Source of the DNA: CALJFL01 sp039964455
GTDB taxonomy: Bacteria; Pseudomonadota; Gammaproteobacteria; Pseudomonadales; Halieaceae
Direction of reading: 5' to 3'
NCBI GenBank assembly: GCA_039964455.1
Contig: JBDVXK010000020.1
Coordinates: 1-63,096, forward strand
DNA length: 63,096 nucleotides
The notes beneath the pieces were generated by a model. It saw nothing but the letters and a program-made list of their open reading frames with translations. It had not been told where the DNA came from and ran no database searches. This document shows positions 15,448 to 25,590 of this stretch, in pieces (position 1 is the stretch's first letter; every line of letters starts with the position of its first letter). The position numbers and the translations under genes were made by a program.

Positions 15448-15978
15448 GTGCAGCAATTCTGGCCTGATTGGTCACAACTCAATGGACTGGACTGGTTCAT
15501 CATCGTTGTTATTACGCTGTCTGTCGCGGTCAGTCTGTGGCGCGGTTTCGCCCGCGAAGCGATGTCCCTCGCCGGATGGGTGCTGGCCTTTATCGTCGCC
15601 AACCTGTTTGCCAGTGTCTTTGCCTCCTACCTTGACGGCATTATCGCCAATCTTACCGGTCGCTATATCGTGGCCTGGGCCGTTTTATTTGTTGTGATGC
15701 TAGTGATCAGCGGGTTATTGGCCAAGCTGGTGTCCAGGGTGCTACAGGCCTCCGGTTTGGGCCTGCTTGATCGTCTGCTCGGCACGGTATTTGGTTTTGC
15801 CCGCGGCCTGTTGATTATTATGGTGTTGGTATTTGTGGTTCGACAGGTTGTGCCGCCCAGGGATCAGCAGTGGTTGCATGAGTCCCAGTTGATGCCGGGT
15901 ATTGCCGTACTTATGGACTGGACCCAGGTCCAGTTTGATCGTTTCAAGCCCGACTCCTGGTCGGGTATAAAAGTGTAA
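15448..15978 (+). CDS. cvpA: CvpA family membrane protein
   Basis: A 176-residue protein with four predicted membrane helices (about 15-35, 40-60, 72-95 and 112-130) and the CvpA pattern 'GLDWFIIVVITLSV' then 'SLWRGFAREAMSLAGW'. CvpA was named from colicin V production in E. coli and is linked to envelope robustness; its molecular role is unsettled. GTG 15448 is the most upstream sensible start. It lies 76 bases after dedD and 40 bases before purF, as in other gammaproteobacteria. Confidence 0.88.
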   Translation: MQQFWPDWSQLNGLDWFIIVVITLSVAVSLWRGFAREAMSLAGWVLAFIVANLFASVFASYLDGIIANLTGRYIVAWAVLFVVMLVISGLLAKLVSRVLQASGLGLLDRLLGTVFGFARGLLIIMVLVFVVRQVVPPRDQQWLHESQLMPGIAVLMDWTQVQFDRFKPDSWSGIKV

Positions 15979-16018
15979 TTGGAGCTGGCTGAGTGAAAGT
16001 TTTTGAGGTGACTGCCTG

Positions 16019-17539
16019 ATGTGTGGACTGGTTGGTCTTGTGGGGCAGCGCAATGTCGCGCCCGACATCTACGACGCGTTAACAGTGCTTCAACACCGCG
16101 GACAGGATGCCGCTGGCATTATGACCTGTAGCGGTGGCAAGTTCAGCCAGCGCAAAAGCGAAGGACTGGTGCGCGATGTCTTCCGTCAGCACCACATGCA
16201 GCGCATGGAGGGTACCGTCGGCATTGGCCATGTACGCTATCCCACCGCAGGAAGTTCCGGTCCTGCGCTGGCCCAGCCATTTTATGTGAACTCACCCTAT
16301 GGCATAGCGCTGGCCCATAACGGCAATCTGACTAATGCTGCGCAGTTGGCACGAGAACTTTTTCAGGACGACCTGCGCCATCTTAATACCGATTCTGATT
16401 CTGAGGTCCTGCTCAATATCTTTGCCCACGAAATGCAGACGCTGGGTAAGCTGAGTCCTGAGCCTCAGGATATTTTTAAGGCGGTAGAAGCCGTTCATCG
16501 CCGTTGTCTTGGCGGCTATGCGGCAGTCGCCATGCTGGTAAATTATGGCGTCGTGGCTTTTCGCGATCCTTTCGGAATCAGGCCACTGGTGGTGGGGGTG
16601 CGTGATACCGATACCGGCCAGGAGCATATGGTCGCTTCGGAGAGTGTGGCGCTGGATGTGCTCGGGTTCCGCTTGCTGGGCGACGTAGCTCCAGGCGAGG
16701 GAATCTATATCGACATGGACGGGCAGTTACATCGCCAACAGTGTGCCACCCAAACAAGCTTGAAGCCCTGTATTTTCGAACACGTGTATTTTGCTCGCCC
16801 CGATTCGTTGATCGATGGTATTTCGGTATACAAAACGCGGATGCGGCAGGGTGAGGCGCTGGGTCGGAAAATTAAGGCGCAGCGTCCCGATCACGATATT
16901 GACGTGATTATACCAATCCCCGACACCAGCCGTATTGCCGGTCAGGCGCTGGCGTCAGAGCTGGGTATCAAGTTTCGCGAAGGCTTCATGAAGAACCGCT
17001 ACATTGGCCGCACCTTTATCATGCCGGGGCAAAGCGAGCGGAAGAAATCGGTGCGGCAGAAACTCAATCCAGTGCCTTTGGAGTTCCAGGGCAAGAACGT
17101 GATGCTTGTCGACGATTCCATTGTCCGCGGTACTACCTGTCGTCAGATTATCCAGATGGCCAGAGAGGCAGGTGCGGCGAAGGTTTACTTTGCATCTGCT
17201 GCGCCGCCGGTGCGCTTTCCCAATGTCTACGGCATAGACATGCCATCAGCGACCGAGTTGATCGCGCACGGTCGCAGTGTTGATGAGATTTGTGAGTTGA
17301 TCGGCGCAGACTGGTTGGTTTTCCAGGACCTGGATGACCTGGTGGCGAGCTCGCAAGAGGGTAACCCTGCTGTCGATGGTTTCGATTGCTCGGTCTTCGA
17401 TGGTAATTATGTCACTGGTGATGTCGACCAGAATTACCTAGATTGGGTGGAATCGCTACGTAACGACGAAGCACAAACAAAACGCAGGGAGTACCTGCAG
17501 GCCGAAGGAGCTGTAGTCGGTCTGCATAACGACGTTTAA
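16019..17539 (+). CDS. purF: Amidophosphoribosyltransferase
   Basis: A 506-residue enzyme that makes phosphoribosylamine from PRPP and glutamine, the first committed purine step. After removal of Met the nucleophile is the next residue, Cys2 ('MCGLVGLVG'), as required for an Ntn hydrolase; the glutaminase domain has 'GHVRYPTAGSSG'. The PRPP-binding loop 'VMLVDDSIVRGTT' is at about residues 361-373. The family [4Fe-4S] type found in Bacillus is not expected here. It follows cvpA and precedes metZ by 4 bases. Confidence 0.97.
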   Translation: MCGLVGLVGQRNVAPDIYDALTVLQHRGQDAAGIMTCSGGKFSQRKSEGLVRDVFRQHHMQRMEGTVGIGHVRYPTAGSSGPALAQPFYVNSPYGIALAHNGNLTNAAQLARELFQDDLRHLNTDSDSEVLLNIFAHEMQTLGKLSPEPQDIFKAVEAVHRRCLGGYAAVAMLVNYGVVAFRDPFGIRPLVVGVRDTDTGQEHMVASESVALDVLGFRLLGDVAPGEGIYIDMDGQLHRQQCATQTSLKPCIFEHVYFARPDSLIDGISVYKTRMRQGEALGRKIKAQRPDHDIDVIIPIPDTSRIAGQALASELGIKFREGFMKNRYIGRTFIMPGQSERKKSVRQKLNPVPLEFQGKNVMLVDDSIVRGTTCRQIIQMAREAGAAKVYFASAAPPVRFPNVYGIDMPSATELIAHGRSVDEICELIGADWLVFQDLDDLVASSQEGNPAVDGFDCSVFDGNYVTGDVDQNYLDWVESLRNDEAQTKRREYLQAEGAVVGLHNDV

Positions 17540-17543
17540 AGCT

Positions 17544-18746
17544 ATGACAATAAGTGATGAAGAAAGCGCACTAGACGGGGCGCAACTCGATACCCTCGCT
17601 GTGCGTGCAGGTATCTCGCGCACCCGTGAGGGTGAGCATTCAGAGCCAATATTCGCAACCTCCAGCTATGTCTTTGCTTCAGCTGAGGAGGCTGCTGCTC
17701 GGTTCGGCGGTGAGCAGCCGGGTAATGTTTATTCGCGTTACACCAACCCCACAGTGCGTACCTTTGAAGAGCGTATTGCCGCACTTGAGGGTGGTGAACA
17801 GGCTGTGGGCACCGCCTCTGGAATGGCGGCGATCCTGAGCACATGCATGGCCCTGTTGCAGGCCGGTGACCACGTGATTTGTTCGCGTGACGTGTTCGGC
17901 ACCACGACCAATCTTTTTAGCAGGTACATGGCCAAGTTTGGTGTTGAGGTGACTTTTGTTCCCCTGCTGGATGTAGCCCAGTGGCAGGCTGCTATTCGTG
18001 ACAACACAGCGTTGTTGTTTATGGAGACACCGTCTAATCCGCTGTGCGAGATTGCAGACCTCGCCGCCATGTCAGAACTCGCCAGATCCAATGATTGCCT
18101 GTTGGTGGTCGATAACTGTTTCTGTACGCCCGCGTTGCAAACTCCGCTGGCGCTGGGCGCAGATATCGTCATTCACTCTGCTACCAAATATCTTGACGGT
18201 CAGGGACGCTGTGTTGGTGGAGCGGTGGTTGGATCGCACGAGCTGATGAACGAGGTAGTAACTTTTCTGCGTACCTGTGGCCCGACCATGAGTGCATTCA
18301 ATGCCTGGGTGTTTTTGAAGGGACTGGAAACACTGCGCTTGCGCATGGACGCCCACAGTCAGTCAGCGATGGACCTGGCCACCTGGTTACAGGCGCAACC
18401 GGCCGTTGATAAAGTCTATTACGCGGGCTTGGAGGATCACCCGGGCCATGACCTGGCGCGCGCGCAACAGCGAGCTTATGGCGGCGTACTGTCATTTCAG
18501 GTGCGCGGTGACAAAGCGCAGGCCTGGAAGTGCATTGACGCCACAAGAATAATGTCGCTGACCGCCAATCTTGGTGACGCAAAAACGACGATTGTTCATC
18601 CAGCCACCACCACCCATGGGCGGCTTACACCCGAGCAACGCACAGAGGCCGGAATAGCGGATAACCTGATCAGGGTGGCCGTTGGTCTGGAGCACGTCGA
18701 TGACCTCAAGGCCGATCTGCAACGGGGCTTCGCCCTCATTGGCTGA
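17544..18746 (+). CDS. metZ: O-succinylhomoserine sulfhydrylase
   Basis: A 400-residue Cys/Met-metabolism PLP enzyme. The PLP lysine is K215 in 'HSATKYLDGQGR', and 'NVYSRYTNPTVRTFEERIAALEGG' (in two parts, about residues 52-75) is the standard N-terminal PLP and substrate contact. The purF-metZ adjacency is the one seen in Pseudomonas, where MetZ makes homocysteine directly from O-succinylhomoserine and sulfide. Specificity versus cystathionine gamma-synthase is inferred from that context and the 'GQGRCVGG' region. ATG 17544 lies 4 bases after purF. Confidence 0.92.
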   Translation: MTISDEESALDGAQLDTLAVRAGISRTREGEHSEPIFATSSYVFASAEEAAARFGGEQPGNVYSRYTNPTVRTFEERIAALEGGEQAVGTASGMAAILSTCMALLQAGDHVICSRDVFGTTTNLFSRYMAKFGVEVTFVPLLDVAQWQAAIRDNTALLFMETPSNPLCEIADLAAMSELARSNDCLLVVDNCFCTPALQTPLALGADIVIHSATKYLDGQGRCVGGAVVGSHELMNEVVTFLRTCGPTMSAFNAWVFLKGLETLRLRMDAHSQSAMDLATWLQAQPAVDKVYYAGLEDHPGHDLARAQQRAYGGVLSFQVRGDKAQAWKCIDATRIMSLTANLGDAKTTIVHPATTTHGRLTPEQRTEAGIADNLIRVAVGLEHVDDLKADLQRGFALIG

Positions 18747-18779
18747 GTAATGCCGCGGGCGCATGCCGGGATAGCAACT

Positions 18780-19709
18780 ATGCAGTTACAACAAGTGATA
18801 GATCAGGCCGTTGCTGATGTCGGTCAGGTGCTTCTGGGTAAAGAGCAGCAGATACGCCTCGCCTTGTGCTGCCTGTTTGCCCGAGGGCATCTGCTTATTG
18901 AAGATCTCCCCGGTATGGGCAAAACCACACTGTCTCATGCCCTGGCCGATGCGCTGGGCCTTTCCTACAAGCGGGTCCAGTTCACCAGCGACTTGCTGCC
19001 GGCAGATATACTCGGCGTTTCTGTTTACGACCGTAACGATGGTAGCTTCTCTTTTCACCCCGGGCCGGTGTTTACCCAGGTATTACTGGCTGACGAAATT
19101 AACAGGACTACCCCGCGTACGCAGAGTGCCTTGCTCGAGGCCATGGCTGAAGGACAGGTTACCGTTGAGGGTGAGACACGCGCATTGCCTGAGCCGTTCT
19201 TTGTTATCGCAACCCAGAACCCGATTCATCAATCGGGGACCTATCCATTGCCAGAGTCTCAACTGGATCGCTTTCTAATGCGCCTGGAGTTGGGCTATCC
19301 GCACCCGCGGGCCGAGCGAGAGCTGTTCCAGCGCTCACAGGCCGGTGGTGCGCAGCGCTCAGAGCTTAGCCAGGCGATCAGTGCGGAGCAGTTGGCGATT
19401 ATTCGCGAAACGGTTGCTGAGGTGCAGGCCTCGGAGAATCTGCTTGATTACCTGCAACGGCTGGTTGCTTATACGCGCCAGGCCCCCGAGTTCGCAGTGG
19501 GCCTGTCACCTCGCGGTGCCATGGCCTTGCTGGACTGTGCACGCACCTGGGCCGTAATGAATAGTCGGGGGCACGTTGTGCCTGAGGACCTGCAAACCGT
19601 ATTGCCAGCCGTGGCGGGTCACCGACTTGTGCCCAGCGGCGATTATGCTGGAGATGGTCACGCCCTTGTGTCCTTGCTGCAACGCAATGTGGACGTGATC
19701 AAGCCCTGA
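18780..19709 (+). CDS. MoxR-family AAA+ ATPase
   Basis: A 309-residue AAA+ ATPase. Walker A is 'DLPGMGKTTLSHALA' (about residues 42-56), Walker B 'LLADEINRTTPRTQSALLEAM' in two parts, and the sensor region 'ATQNPIHQSGTYPLPESQLDRF' is typical of MoxR. MoxR ATPases act as chaperones that mature partner proteins, often VWA or DUF58 proteins. It is followed directly by a DUF58 protein and a transglutaminase, a common triad. ATG 18780 has GGGATA upstream; ATG 18750, 4 bases after metZ, would add 10 residues and cannot be excluded. Confidence 0.92.
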   Translation: MQLQQVIDQAVADVGQVLLGKEQQIRLALCCLFARGHLLIEDLPGMGKTTLSHALADALGLSYKRVQFTSDLLPADILGVSVYDRNDGSFSFHPGPVFTQVLLADEINRTTPRTQSALLEAMAEGQVTVEGETRALPEPFFVIATQNPIHQSGTYPLPESQLDRFLMRLELGYPHPRAERELFQRSQAGGAQRSELSQAISAEQLAIIRETVAEVQASENLLDYLQRLVAYTRQAPEFAVGLSPRGAMALLDCARTWAVMNSRGHVVPEDLQTVLPAVAGHRLVPSGDYAGDGHALVSLLQRNVDVIKP

Positions 19710-19721
19710 GGCGAGTGCGTT

Positions 19722-20720
19722 ATGGGCACGAAACAGGCAGCTGATGGTTCTTCCGGATTACGTGCGCGCCTGCGGCAACGGTTTCGTGAATTTGTTAATC
19801 GTCGAATTCCCCCTGCCAGATCAGTTACCCTGGATCAGAAACGCATTTTTATTTTCCCTTCCCGGGTAGGCTTCTTTTTTATCCTGTGTCTAATCTTGAT
19901 GCTGATGACGGCAATCAACTATGAAAACAACCTGAGCTTTGCCCTGACCTTTTTGCTGGCAACCCTGTTTGTTGTGGCTGTACTACATACTTACGCCAAC
20001 CTTTCCGGACTTACAATTCATGCGGTCAGGGCTTCAGCGGCTTTTCCGGGACAGCAAAGTGAGTTTGAAATTTTGCTGGAGCGCAGCCGGCGGCGTGAAC
20101 ACTTCGCGATATACATGCGCTGGCCCGATAGTAGTGAGAGCCTGGTTAACCTGATTGAGGAAGACAGCGCCTCGGTAAGCCTGCACCTGCCCGTGGGCGA
20201 GCGAGGATGGTATAGCCCGGGCAGATTGCTGCTCGAGTCGACGTACCCGCTGGGCTTGCTGCGCTGTTGGACATGGATAGATCTTGATCTACATGCCCTG
20301 GTGTATCCGCGGCCTTTAGCTTCCCAGGAGTTGCCGGGATTAGCTAATGACCACCCCGATGGTACCGCCTTGCCAACCCCGGGCAGTGACGATTTCTATG
20401 GATTTCGTGATTACCGGGCCGGCGACTCGCTACGTCATGTGCACTGGAAGGGACTGGCCAAAGGACAGAATCTTCAAAGCAAGCAGTATGCGGCCTATGC
20501 TGATCGCAGTGTCTGGCTGGATTGGGAGATGTTTCCCGGAGTTGGTATGGAAGCCCGACTGTCCCACTTGTGTTACTGGGCGCTGGAGTTTGACCGGGCA
20601 AATCAGGAGTATGGTTTGCGGCTTCCCGGTAGCAGTATAGAGCCGGGCTGGGGAGAGCGGCATCGCGACGACGTGCTCAGGCAGCTGGCTGTTTATGAGC
20701 GGGCCACCCCCCATGATTGA
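19722..20720 (+). CDS. DUF58 domain-containing membrane protein
   Basis: A 332-residue protein with two membrane helices (about 43-64 and 68-88) and a C-terminal DUF58 region marked by 'DDFYGFRDYRAGDSLRHVHWK' in two parts. DUF58 domains resemble VWA domains and occur as MoxR partners; function is not established. It sits 12 bases after the MoxR gene and overlaps the start of tgpA, so the three products are made together. The N-terminal 'RFREFVNRRIPPARSVTL' is a basic cytoplasmic head. Confidence 0.88.
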   Translation: MGTKQAADGSSGLRARLRQRFREFVNRRIPPARSVTLDQKRIFIFPSRVGFFFILCLILMLMTAINYENNLSFALTFLLATLFVVAVLHTYANLSGLTIHAVRASAAFPGQQSEFEILLERSRRREHFAIYMRWPDSSESLVNLIEEDSASVSLHLPVGERGWYSPGRLLLESTYPLGLLRCWTWIDLDLHALVYPRPLASQELPGLANDHPDGTALPTPGSDDFYGFRDYRAGDSLRHVHWKGLAKGQNLQSKQYAAYADRSVWLDWEMFPGVGMEARLSHLCYWALEFDRANQEYGLRLPGSSIEPGWGERHRDDVLRQLAVYERATPHD

Positions 20721-22719
20721 AACGCTCATTCCGCGCAATGCACTGGCCTGGATAGTTCTGGGGCTGTTTACGCTTGTTGCTCCCCATGCCGGCCGGCTGC
20801 CGGTCTGGGTGCTTGTAGTCTACGTGGTAGCCGCAATCTGGCGCATACAGGTCTATCGTGGCCGCTGGTCCTTCCCGGGTCGCTGGGTGAAGCTTGCGCT
20901 TACAGTCAGCGCCTGTGTGGGGATATTCGTCAGTTATGGATCATTGATAGGCCTGGAGCCTACGGTTGCCTTGTTGCTGACGGCCTTCGGTCTCAAGCTC
21001 ACTGAGCTTGTTTCCAGGAAAGATGCCTACGTCCTGATTTTTCTGGGCTATTTCATCTGTATTACCGAATTCCTGTTTAGTCAGGATATTCTGATAGTTC
21101 TGTATTCACTGTTTAATGTCATCTTGATTACCACTGCCCTGGTGGCTTTACACCAGCCCGGTCAGCAGCGCTTCAGTATGCGTCCGTTTAAGCGGGCCAG
21201 CGTTATGTTGGCACAGGCCTTCCCGCTGATGATCGTTTTATTCTTTCTGTTCCCGCGCATAGGGCCGCTGTGGACTGTTCCAGTCAAGAGCCATTCCGCC
21301 AAAACAGGAGTGAGTGACTTTCTCAAGCCCGGGGATATTTCTAACCTCAGTCAATCCGCGGACGTAGCGTTCCGGGTCAAGTTTGAAGGCGACATTCCGG
21401 CGGCCTCAGAGCTGTATTGGCGGGGTCTTGTGATGAGCAAGCTGGAAGAGGGCGCATGGCGCACCCTTGGCTTCTTCGATGTGCCAGCAAAGGAACGACG
21501 GCAGGCGGCTGTAGACAATGTTGGAGAGCCTTTGCGCTATTCAGTGTTAATGGAGCCTACACAGCAACGCTGGCTGTATGGCCTGCGCTACGCCAGTTCA
21601 CCCAGCCCGGGTGTGATCAAAACGCCGGACTACCGATTGTTTACCCTGGTTCAGCTTGAAGATGAGTATCAATACGATGTGGAAACTTGGCCGGAAACTG
21701 CCCTGGAGATCGAGCTCACAACCTGGCGCAAGGAGACGGAGCTGGCGCTACCGGAAGCAGCTGGAAACCCACTGACGCGTCGCCTGGCTCAGGAGTTACG
21801 TGCCAGCGCCGACAGTGACGAGGCCTTCGTACGCGCGGTGATGAATTACTTCAGCCAACAGCCGTTTTTTTATACTCTGCAACCGCCACTTCTTGGCGAC
21901 GACCCCATGGACGAATTTTTGTTTCAGACCCGTCGTGGCTTCTGCGAACACTATGCCTATGCCTTTGTGATGATGATGCGTGCGGCTGGTGTTCCCGCGC
22001 GAATTGTAGCGGGCTATATGGGTGGCGAGGTTAACCCGGTCAACCGAACGGTGATCGTCCATCAGTTCGATGCGCACGCCTGGGCTGAAGTGTGGCTGGA
22101 AGGGCAGGGCTGGGTGCGCGCGGACCCAACAGCGGCGGTAGCGCCCGAGCGTATCGAATATGGTCTTGAGGTTGCCATGGAGGAAGAGGGTTCTTTTCTG
22201 TCTTCCTCGCCATTGTCTCCCTTGCGCTACCGGGGCATCAATTGGCTGAATAGTGCCCGCCTGCGTTACGACGCTCTAACCTATCAATGGCAGGCATGGG
22301 TGGTGAACTTTAACAGCGACCAGCAGTACAAGCTGTTGAGTGATGTTTTTGGCGAGGTTAATCCCCGCAAGTTTGTGGCGGTGCTGTTGGGCACCTGGGT
22401 GCTGGTACTGTTGCCTGTTGGCTTGTCCCTACTGTTGCGCCGGCCCATACATAGGCTTTCCCTGCCAGATAAGCACTACCTGCGCTTTTGCGATCGGCTG
22501 GCGAGCATGGGTATGGTCCGCGACCCGGGCGAAGCGCCAGGTGATTTTGCCCACAGAGTAATTCGCAAGTTCTCGCGTCTGGAAGCTGAGGTCACGGAGA
22601 TCACCCGCTGTTATCAGGCGCTGGCTTATGCAGCTGAAGATAACCCCGGGTCGGATGCCGGCAAGCTTACGGTCGCGCTTGGTCGCCATGTGCGGAAATT
22701 TCAGTTCGCGCGGCCCTGA
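20695..22719 (+). CDS. tgpA: TgpA-like transmembrane transglutaminase-domain protein
   Basis: A 674-residue inner-membrane protein: about five to six membrane helices in residues 10-185, a large periplasmic domain with a transglutaminase-like core, and a last helix near 565-585 before a cytoplasmic tail. The triad is visible as C417 in 'RRGFCEHYAYAF', the histidine of 'FDAHAWAEVWLEG' and the aspartate of 'RADPTAAV'. TgpA of Pseudomonas aeruginosa is an essential protein of this architecture; its substrate is not settled. ATG 20713 is an alternative start, overlapping the DUF58 stop. Its 3' end faces acnB across a terminator. Confidence 0.88.
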   Translation: MSGPPPMIETLIPRNALAWIVLGLFTLVAPHAGRLPVWVLVVYVVAAIWRIQVYRGRWSFPGRWVKLALTVSACVGIFVSYGSLIGLEPTVALLLTAFGLKLTELVSRKDAYVLIFLGYFICITEFLFSQDILIVLYSLFNVILITTALVALHQPGQQRFSMRPFKRASVMLAQAFPLMIVLFFLFPRIGPLWTVPVKSHSAKTGVSDFLKPGDISNLSQSADVAFRVKFEGDIPAASELYWRGLVMSKLEEGAWRTLGFFDVPAKERRQAAVDNVGEPLRYSVLMEPTQQRWLYGLRYASSPSPGVIKTPDYRLFTLVQLEDEYQYDVETWPETALEIELTTWRKETELALPEAAGNPLTRRLAQELRASADSDEAFVRAVMNYFSQQPFFYTLQPPLLGDDPMDEFLFQTRRGFCEHYAYAFVMMMRAAGVPARIVAGYMGGEVNPVNRTVIVHQFDAHAWAEVWLEGQGWVRADPTAAVAPERIEYGLEVAMEEEGSFLSSSPLSPLRYRGINWLNSARLRYDALTYQWQAWVVNFNSDQQYKLLSDVFGEVNPRKFVAVLLGTWVLVLLPVGLSLLLRRPIHRLSLPDKHYLRFCDRLASMGMVRDPGEAPGDFAHRVIRKFSRLEAEVTEITRCYQALAYAAEDNPGSDAGKLTVALGRHVRKFQFARP

Positions 22720-22736
22720 GTTGGCTTATTAAGGGC

Positions 22737-22762
22737 AAAAAAACCCCGCGTAAGGCGGGGTT
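22737..22762 (-). terminator. Rho-independent terminator of acnB
   Basis: Hairpin with arms AACCCCGC (22742-22749) and GCGGGGTT (22755-22762) and a 5-base loop. On the minus strand it is followed by seven T (complement of 22737-22743), which makes it a strong terminator for acnB 20 bases downstream of its stop. On the plus strand the T run is poor, so it may stop tgpA transcripts only weakly. Confidence 0.85.
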
Positions 22763-22782
22763 GGATCGTTTGAGGCGGTGTA

Positions 22783-25398
22783 TCAGGCGCTCAGCTCGGT
22801 AATTTCCACCGCCGCGATGCGCGCACCTTCCTCCGCTGACTTCTGGAACTCGACGATCTGGTCGAAATTCATGTAGCGATAGATCTCAGCTGACATGGCA
22901 TCCAGATTGCGTGCGTACTCCATATATTCGGCCGGTGTGGGCAGCTTGCCGAGTATCGCGCCCACTGAGGCCAGCTCAGCGGATGTCAGATAGACGTTTG
23001 CGCCATCACCCAGTCGATTGGGGAAGTTGCGTGTGGAGGTCGACAGTACGGTTGAGTTAGCCGCGACCCGGGCCTGGTTACCCATGCACAAAGAACAGCC
23101 TGGCATTTCGGTGCGAGCCCCGGCTTTGCCAAAGATATTGTAATAGCCTTCTTCCATGAGCAGATGCTCATCCATGCGAGTAGGCGGCACAATCCACATT
23201 CGGGTAGAAATGCTTCCCTTGTGTTGATCGAGCAACTTGCCGGCAGCGCGGAAGTGGCCGATGTTGGTCATGCAGCTGCCAATGAAAACCTCGTCGACAC
23301 TGTCGCCAGCAACCTGTGATAACAGGCGCGCATCGTCGGGGTCGTTGGGAGCACAGACAACCGGCTCAGTGACATCGGCCAAATCGATCTCGATGATCTC
23401 GGTATATTCTGCGTCCGCATCTGCCTTGAGCAGCTCGGGGTTGGCCAGCCAATCTTCCATCTTGCGCGCACGGCGCTCAAGAGTACGGGCATCGCCATAG
23501 CCCTCCGCGATCATGGAGCGCAACAGAACCACGTTAGAGCGCAGATACTCGGCAATCGTGTCCTCGTCCAGCGCGATAGTACAGCCCGCTGCAGACCGCT
23601 CGGCTGACGCATCAGAGAGCTCGAAGGCCTGCTCCACGGTCAGATCGCTGAGGCCTTCGATTTCGAGGATTCGGCCCGAGAATATGTTCTTCTTACCTTT
23701 CTTCTCAACCGTCAGCAGGCCTTGCTGAATGGCGTAGTAGGGAATCGCATGCACAAGGTCACGCAGGGTGATGCCGGGCTGCATTTCGCCTTTGAAGCGA
23801 ACCAGAACTGATTCGGGCATGTCCAGCGGCATGACGCCGGTGGCAGCAGCGAAAGCGACCAGACCGGAGCCCGCGGGAAACGAAATGCCCATAGGGAAGC
23901 GGGTATGGGAGTCACCACCGGTGCCCACAGTGTCTGGCAGCAACATGCGGTTGAGCCAGGAGTGAATGATACCGTCGCCTGGGCGCAGCGAGACGCCGCC
24001 GCGGGTCATGATGAAATCTGGCAGCGAGTGCTGGGTGTCAATGTCGACAGGCTTGGGGTAGGCGGCGGTGTGACAGAAAGACTGCATTGTCAGGTCAGCA
24101 GAGAAACCAAGGCAGGCCAGATCTTTAAGTTCGTCACGGGTCATTGGCCCGGTAGTGTCTTGCGAGCCAACGGTGGTCATGCGGGGCTCGCAGTAAGTGC
24201 CAGCACGAATACCGTCGGTACCGCAGGCGCGGCCGACCATCTTCTGAGCCAGGGTGAAACCCTTGCCGCTGTCGGCGGGCTGCTCTGGCACACGGAAGTG
24301 GTCAGAGGGCGCCAGTCCCAGCGCTTCTCTGGCGCGCGTTGTGAGGCCACGACCGATAATCAGGTTGATGCGGCCACCGGCGCGTACCTCATCGAGGAGA
24401 ACGTCCGATTTAAGTTCAAATTCACTGAGCACGTCTCCGGACTCCGACAGGATCTTGCCGTCATAGGGGCGGATCTCGATCACGTCACCCATATTCAGGT
24501 CGTCAACCGGGGCCTCGAAAACGAGCGCGCCAGCGTCTTCCATTGTGTTGTAGAAAATGGGAGCCACCTTGTTGCCAATACAGATGCCGCCGCCTCTTTT
24601 ATTAGGTACCCCGTCAATGTCATCACCGAAGAACCACAAGACCGAGTTGGTAGCAGATTTTCGAGAGGAGCCGGTGCCAACAACATCACCTACAAATGCG
24701 ACGGGCAGGCCTTTCGCCTGAATGTCGGCGACCTGCTGCATTGGTCCGGTAACGCCGTGCTCTTCTGGCGTCAGGCCGTCGCGGGTCATTTTGTACATGG
24801 CCAGCGCATGCAGGGGGATATCGGGGCGTGACCATGCGTCAGGTGCAGGTGACAGGTCGTCAGTATTGGTCTCGCCGGTAACCTTGAATACCGCTACCTT
24901 GATAGACTCGGGCACTGCGTCGCGATCGGTGAACCACTCGGCGTCGGCCCAGCTTTGCATGACTGCTTTGGCATTTTCATTGCCGGCTTCGGCGAGCTCG
25001 GCTACGTCGTGGAATGCCTCGAACATTAACAGTGTGTGCTTGAGTTCGGCAGCAGCCGGCGCAGCCAGGGCGTCATCGTTCAGCAATGCAACCAGTGTTT
25101 CGATGTTGTACCCACCGTGCATGTTGCCCAGCAATTTTATTGCGGCAGGACGGTCGATCAGCGGGCACTCCTGTTCGCCTCGAGCAATGGCAGAGAGAAA
25201 CCCCGCCTTCACATAAGCTGCTTCATCAACACCGGGTGGCACCCGGGTGGTAATCAGGTCCAGCAGGAATTCCTCTTCTCCCGCTGGCGGGTTTTTCAGT
25301 AGCTCAACCAGCCCTGCTACCTGTTCGGCGCTGAGAGGTTTGGGGGGAATGTTCTGGCTGGCGCGTTCGGCCACGTGTTCACGATAAGCTTCAAGCAC
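22783..25398 (-). CDS. acnB: Aconitate hydratase B
   Basis: An 871-residue bifunctional aconitate hydratase / 2-methylisocitrate dehydratase of the TCA cycle. It has the AcnB order: an N-terminal HEAT-like helical domain ('MLEAYREHVAERA' onward), a swivel domain near 165-380, then the catalytic Fe-S domains. Cluster cysteines are seen in 'IGSCMTNIGHFR' and 'PGCSLCMGNQ'. The length is normal for AcnB. It is a single-gene unit with its own terminator; 192 bases separate it from the divergent DUF1289 gene. Confidence 0.97.
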   Translation of the reverse strand: MLEAYREHVAERASQNIPPKPLSAEQVAGLVELLKNPPAGEEEFLLDLITTRVPPGVDEAAYVKAGFLSAIARGEQECPLIDRPAAIKLLGNMHGGYNIETLVALLNDDALAAPAAAELKHTLLMFEAFHDVAELAEAGNENAKAVMQSWADAEWFTDRDAVPESIKVAVFKVTGETNTDDLSPAPDAWSRPDIPLHALAMYKMTRDGLTPEEHGVTGPMQQVADIQAKGLPVAFVGDVVGTGSSRKSATNSVLWFFGDDIDGVPNKRGGGICIGNKVAPIFYNTMEDAGALVFEAPVDDLNMGDVIEIRPYDGKILSESGDVLSEFELKSDVLLDEVRAGGRINLIIGRGLTTRAREALGLAPSDHFRVPEQPADSGKGFTLAQKMVGRACGTDGIRAGTYCEPRMTTVGSQDTTGPMTRDELKDLACLGFSADLTMQSFCHTAAYPKPVDIDTQHSLPDFIMTRGGVSLRPGDGIIHSWLNRMLLPDTVGTGGDSHTRFPMGISFPAGSGLVAFAAATGVMPLDMPESVLVRFKGEMQPGITLRDLVHAIPYYAIQQGLLTVEKKGKKNIFSGRILEIEGLSDLTVEQAFELSDASAERSAAGCTIALDEDTIAEYLRSNVVLLRSMIAEGYGDARTLERRARKMEDWLANPELLKADADAEYTEIIEIDLADVTEPVVCAPNDPDDARLLSQVAGDSVDEVFIGSCMTNIGHFRAAGKLLDQHKGSISTRMWIVPPTRMDEHLLMEEGYYNIFGKAGARTEMPGCSLCMGNQARVAANSTVLSTSTRNFPNRLGDGANVYLTSAELASVGAILGKLPTPAEYMEYARNLDAMSAEIYRYMNFDQIVEFQKSAEEGARIAAVEITELSA

Positions 25399-25590
25399 GT
25401 TGTGCTCCTTTGGTTGCGTCGGTCGTCGCGAGAGTGCTGCGCGATAATCGAGGTAGGGCTAAATTCGGTTGCGAAGTATAGCTTAAAGGGCGATTAAGAT
25501 AAATAAATCAAGTGCTTATATCGTGCATTCACTGGATTGATAACGTAGACTTGCTGCGCAGTTTAGGTCCTTTCAGTCGCTCAGAGTCTT

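Noticed and set aside
23905..24831. 308-codon open frame on the plus strand
   Set aside because: It lies entirely antisense within acnB, has no recognisable domain or ribosome-binding site, and is a by-product of the GC-rich codon pattern of acnB.
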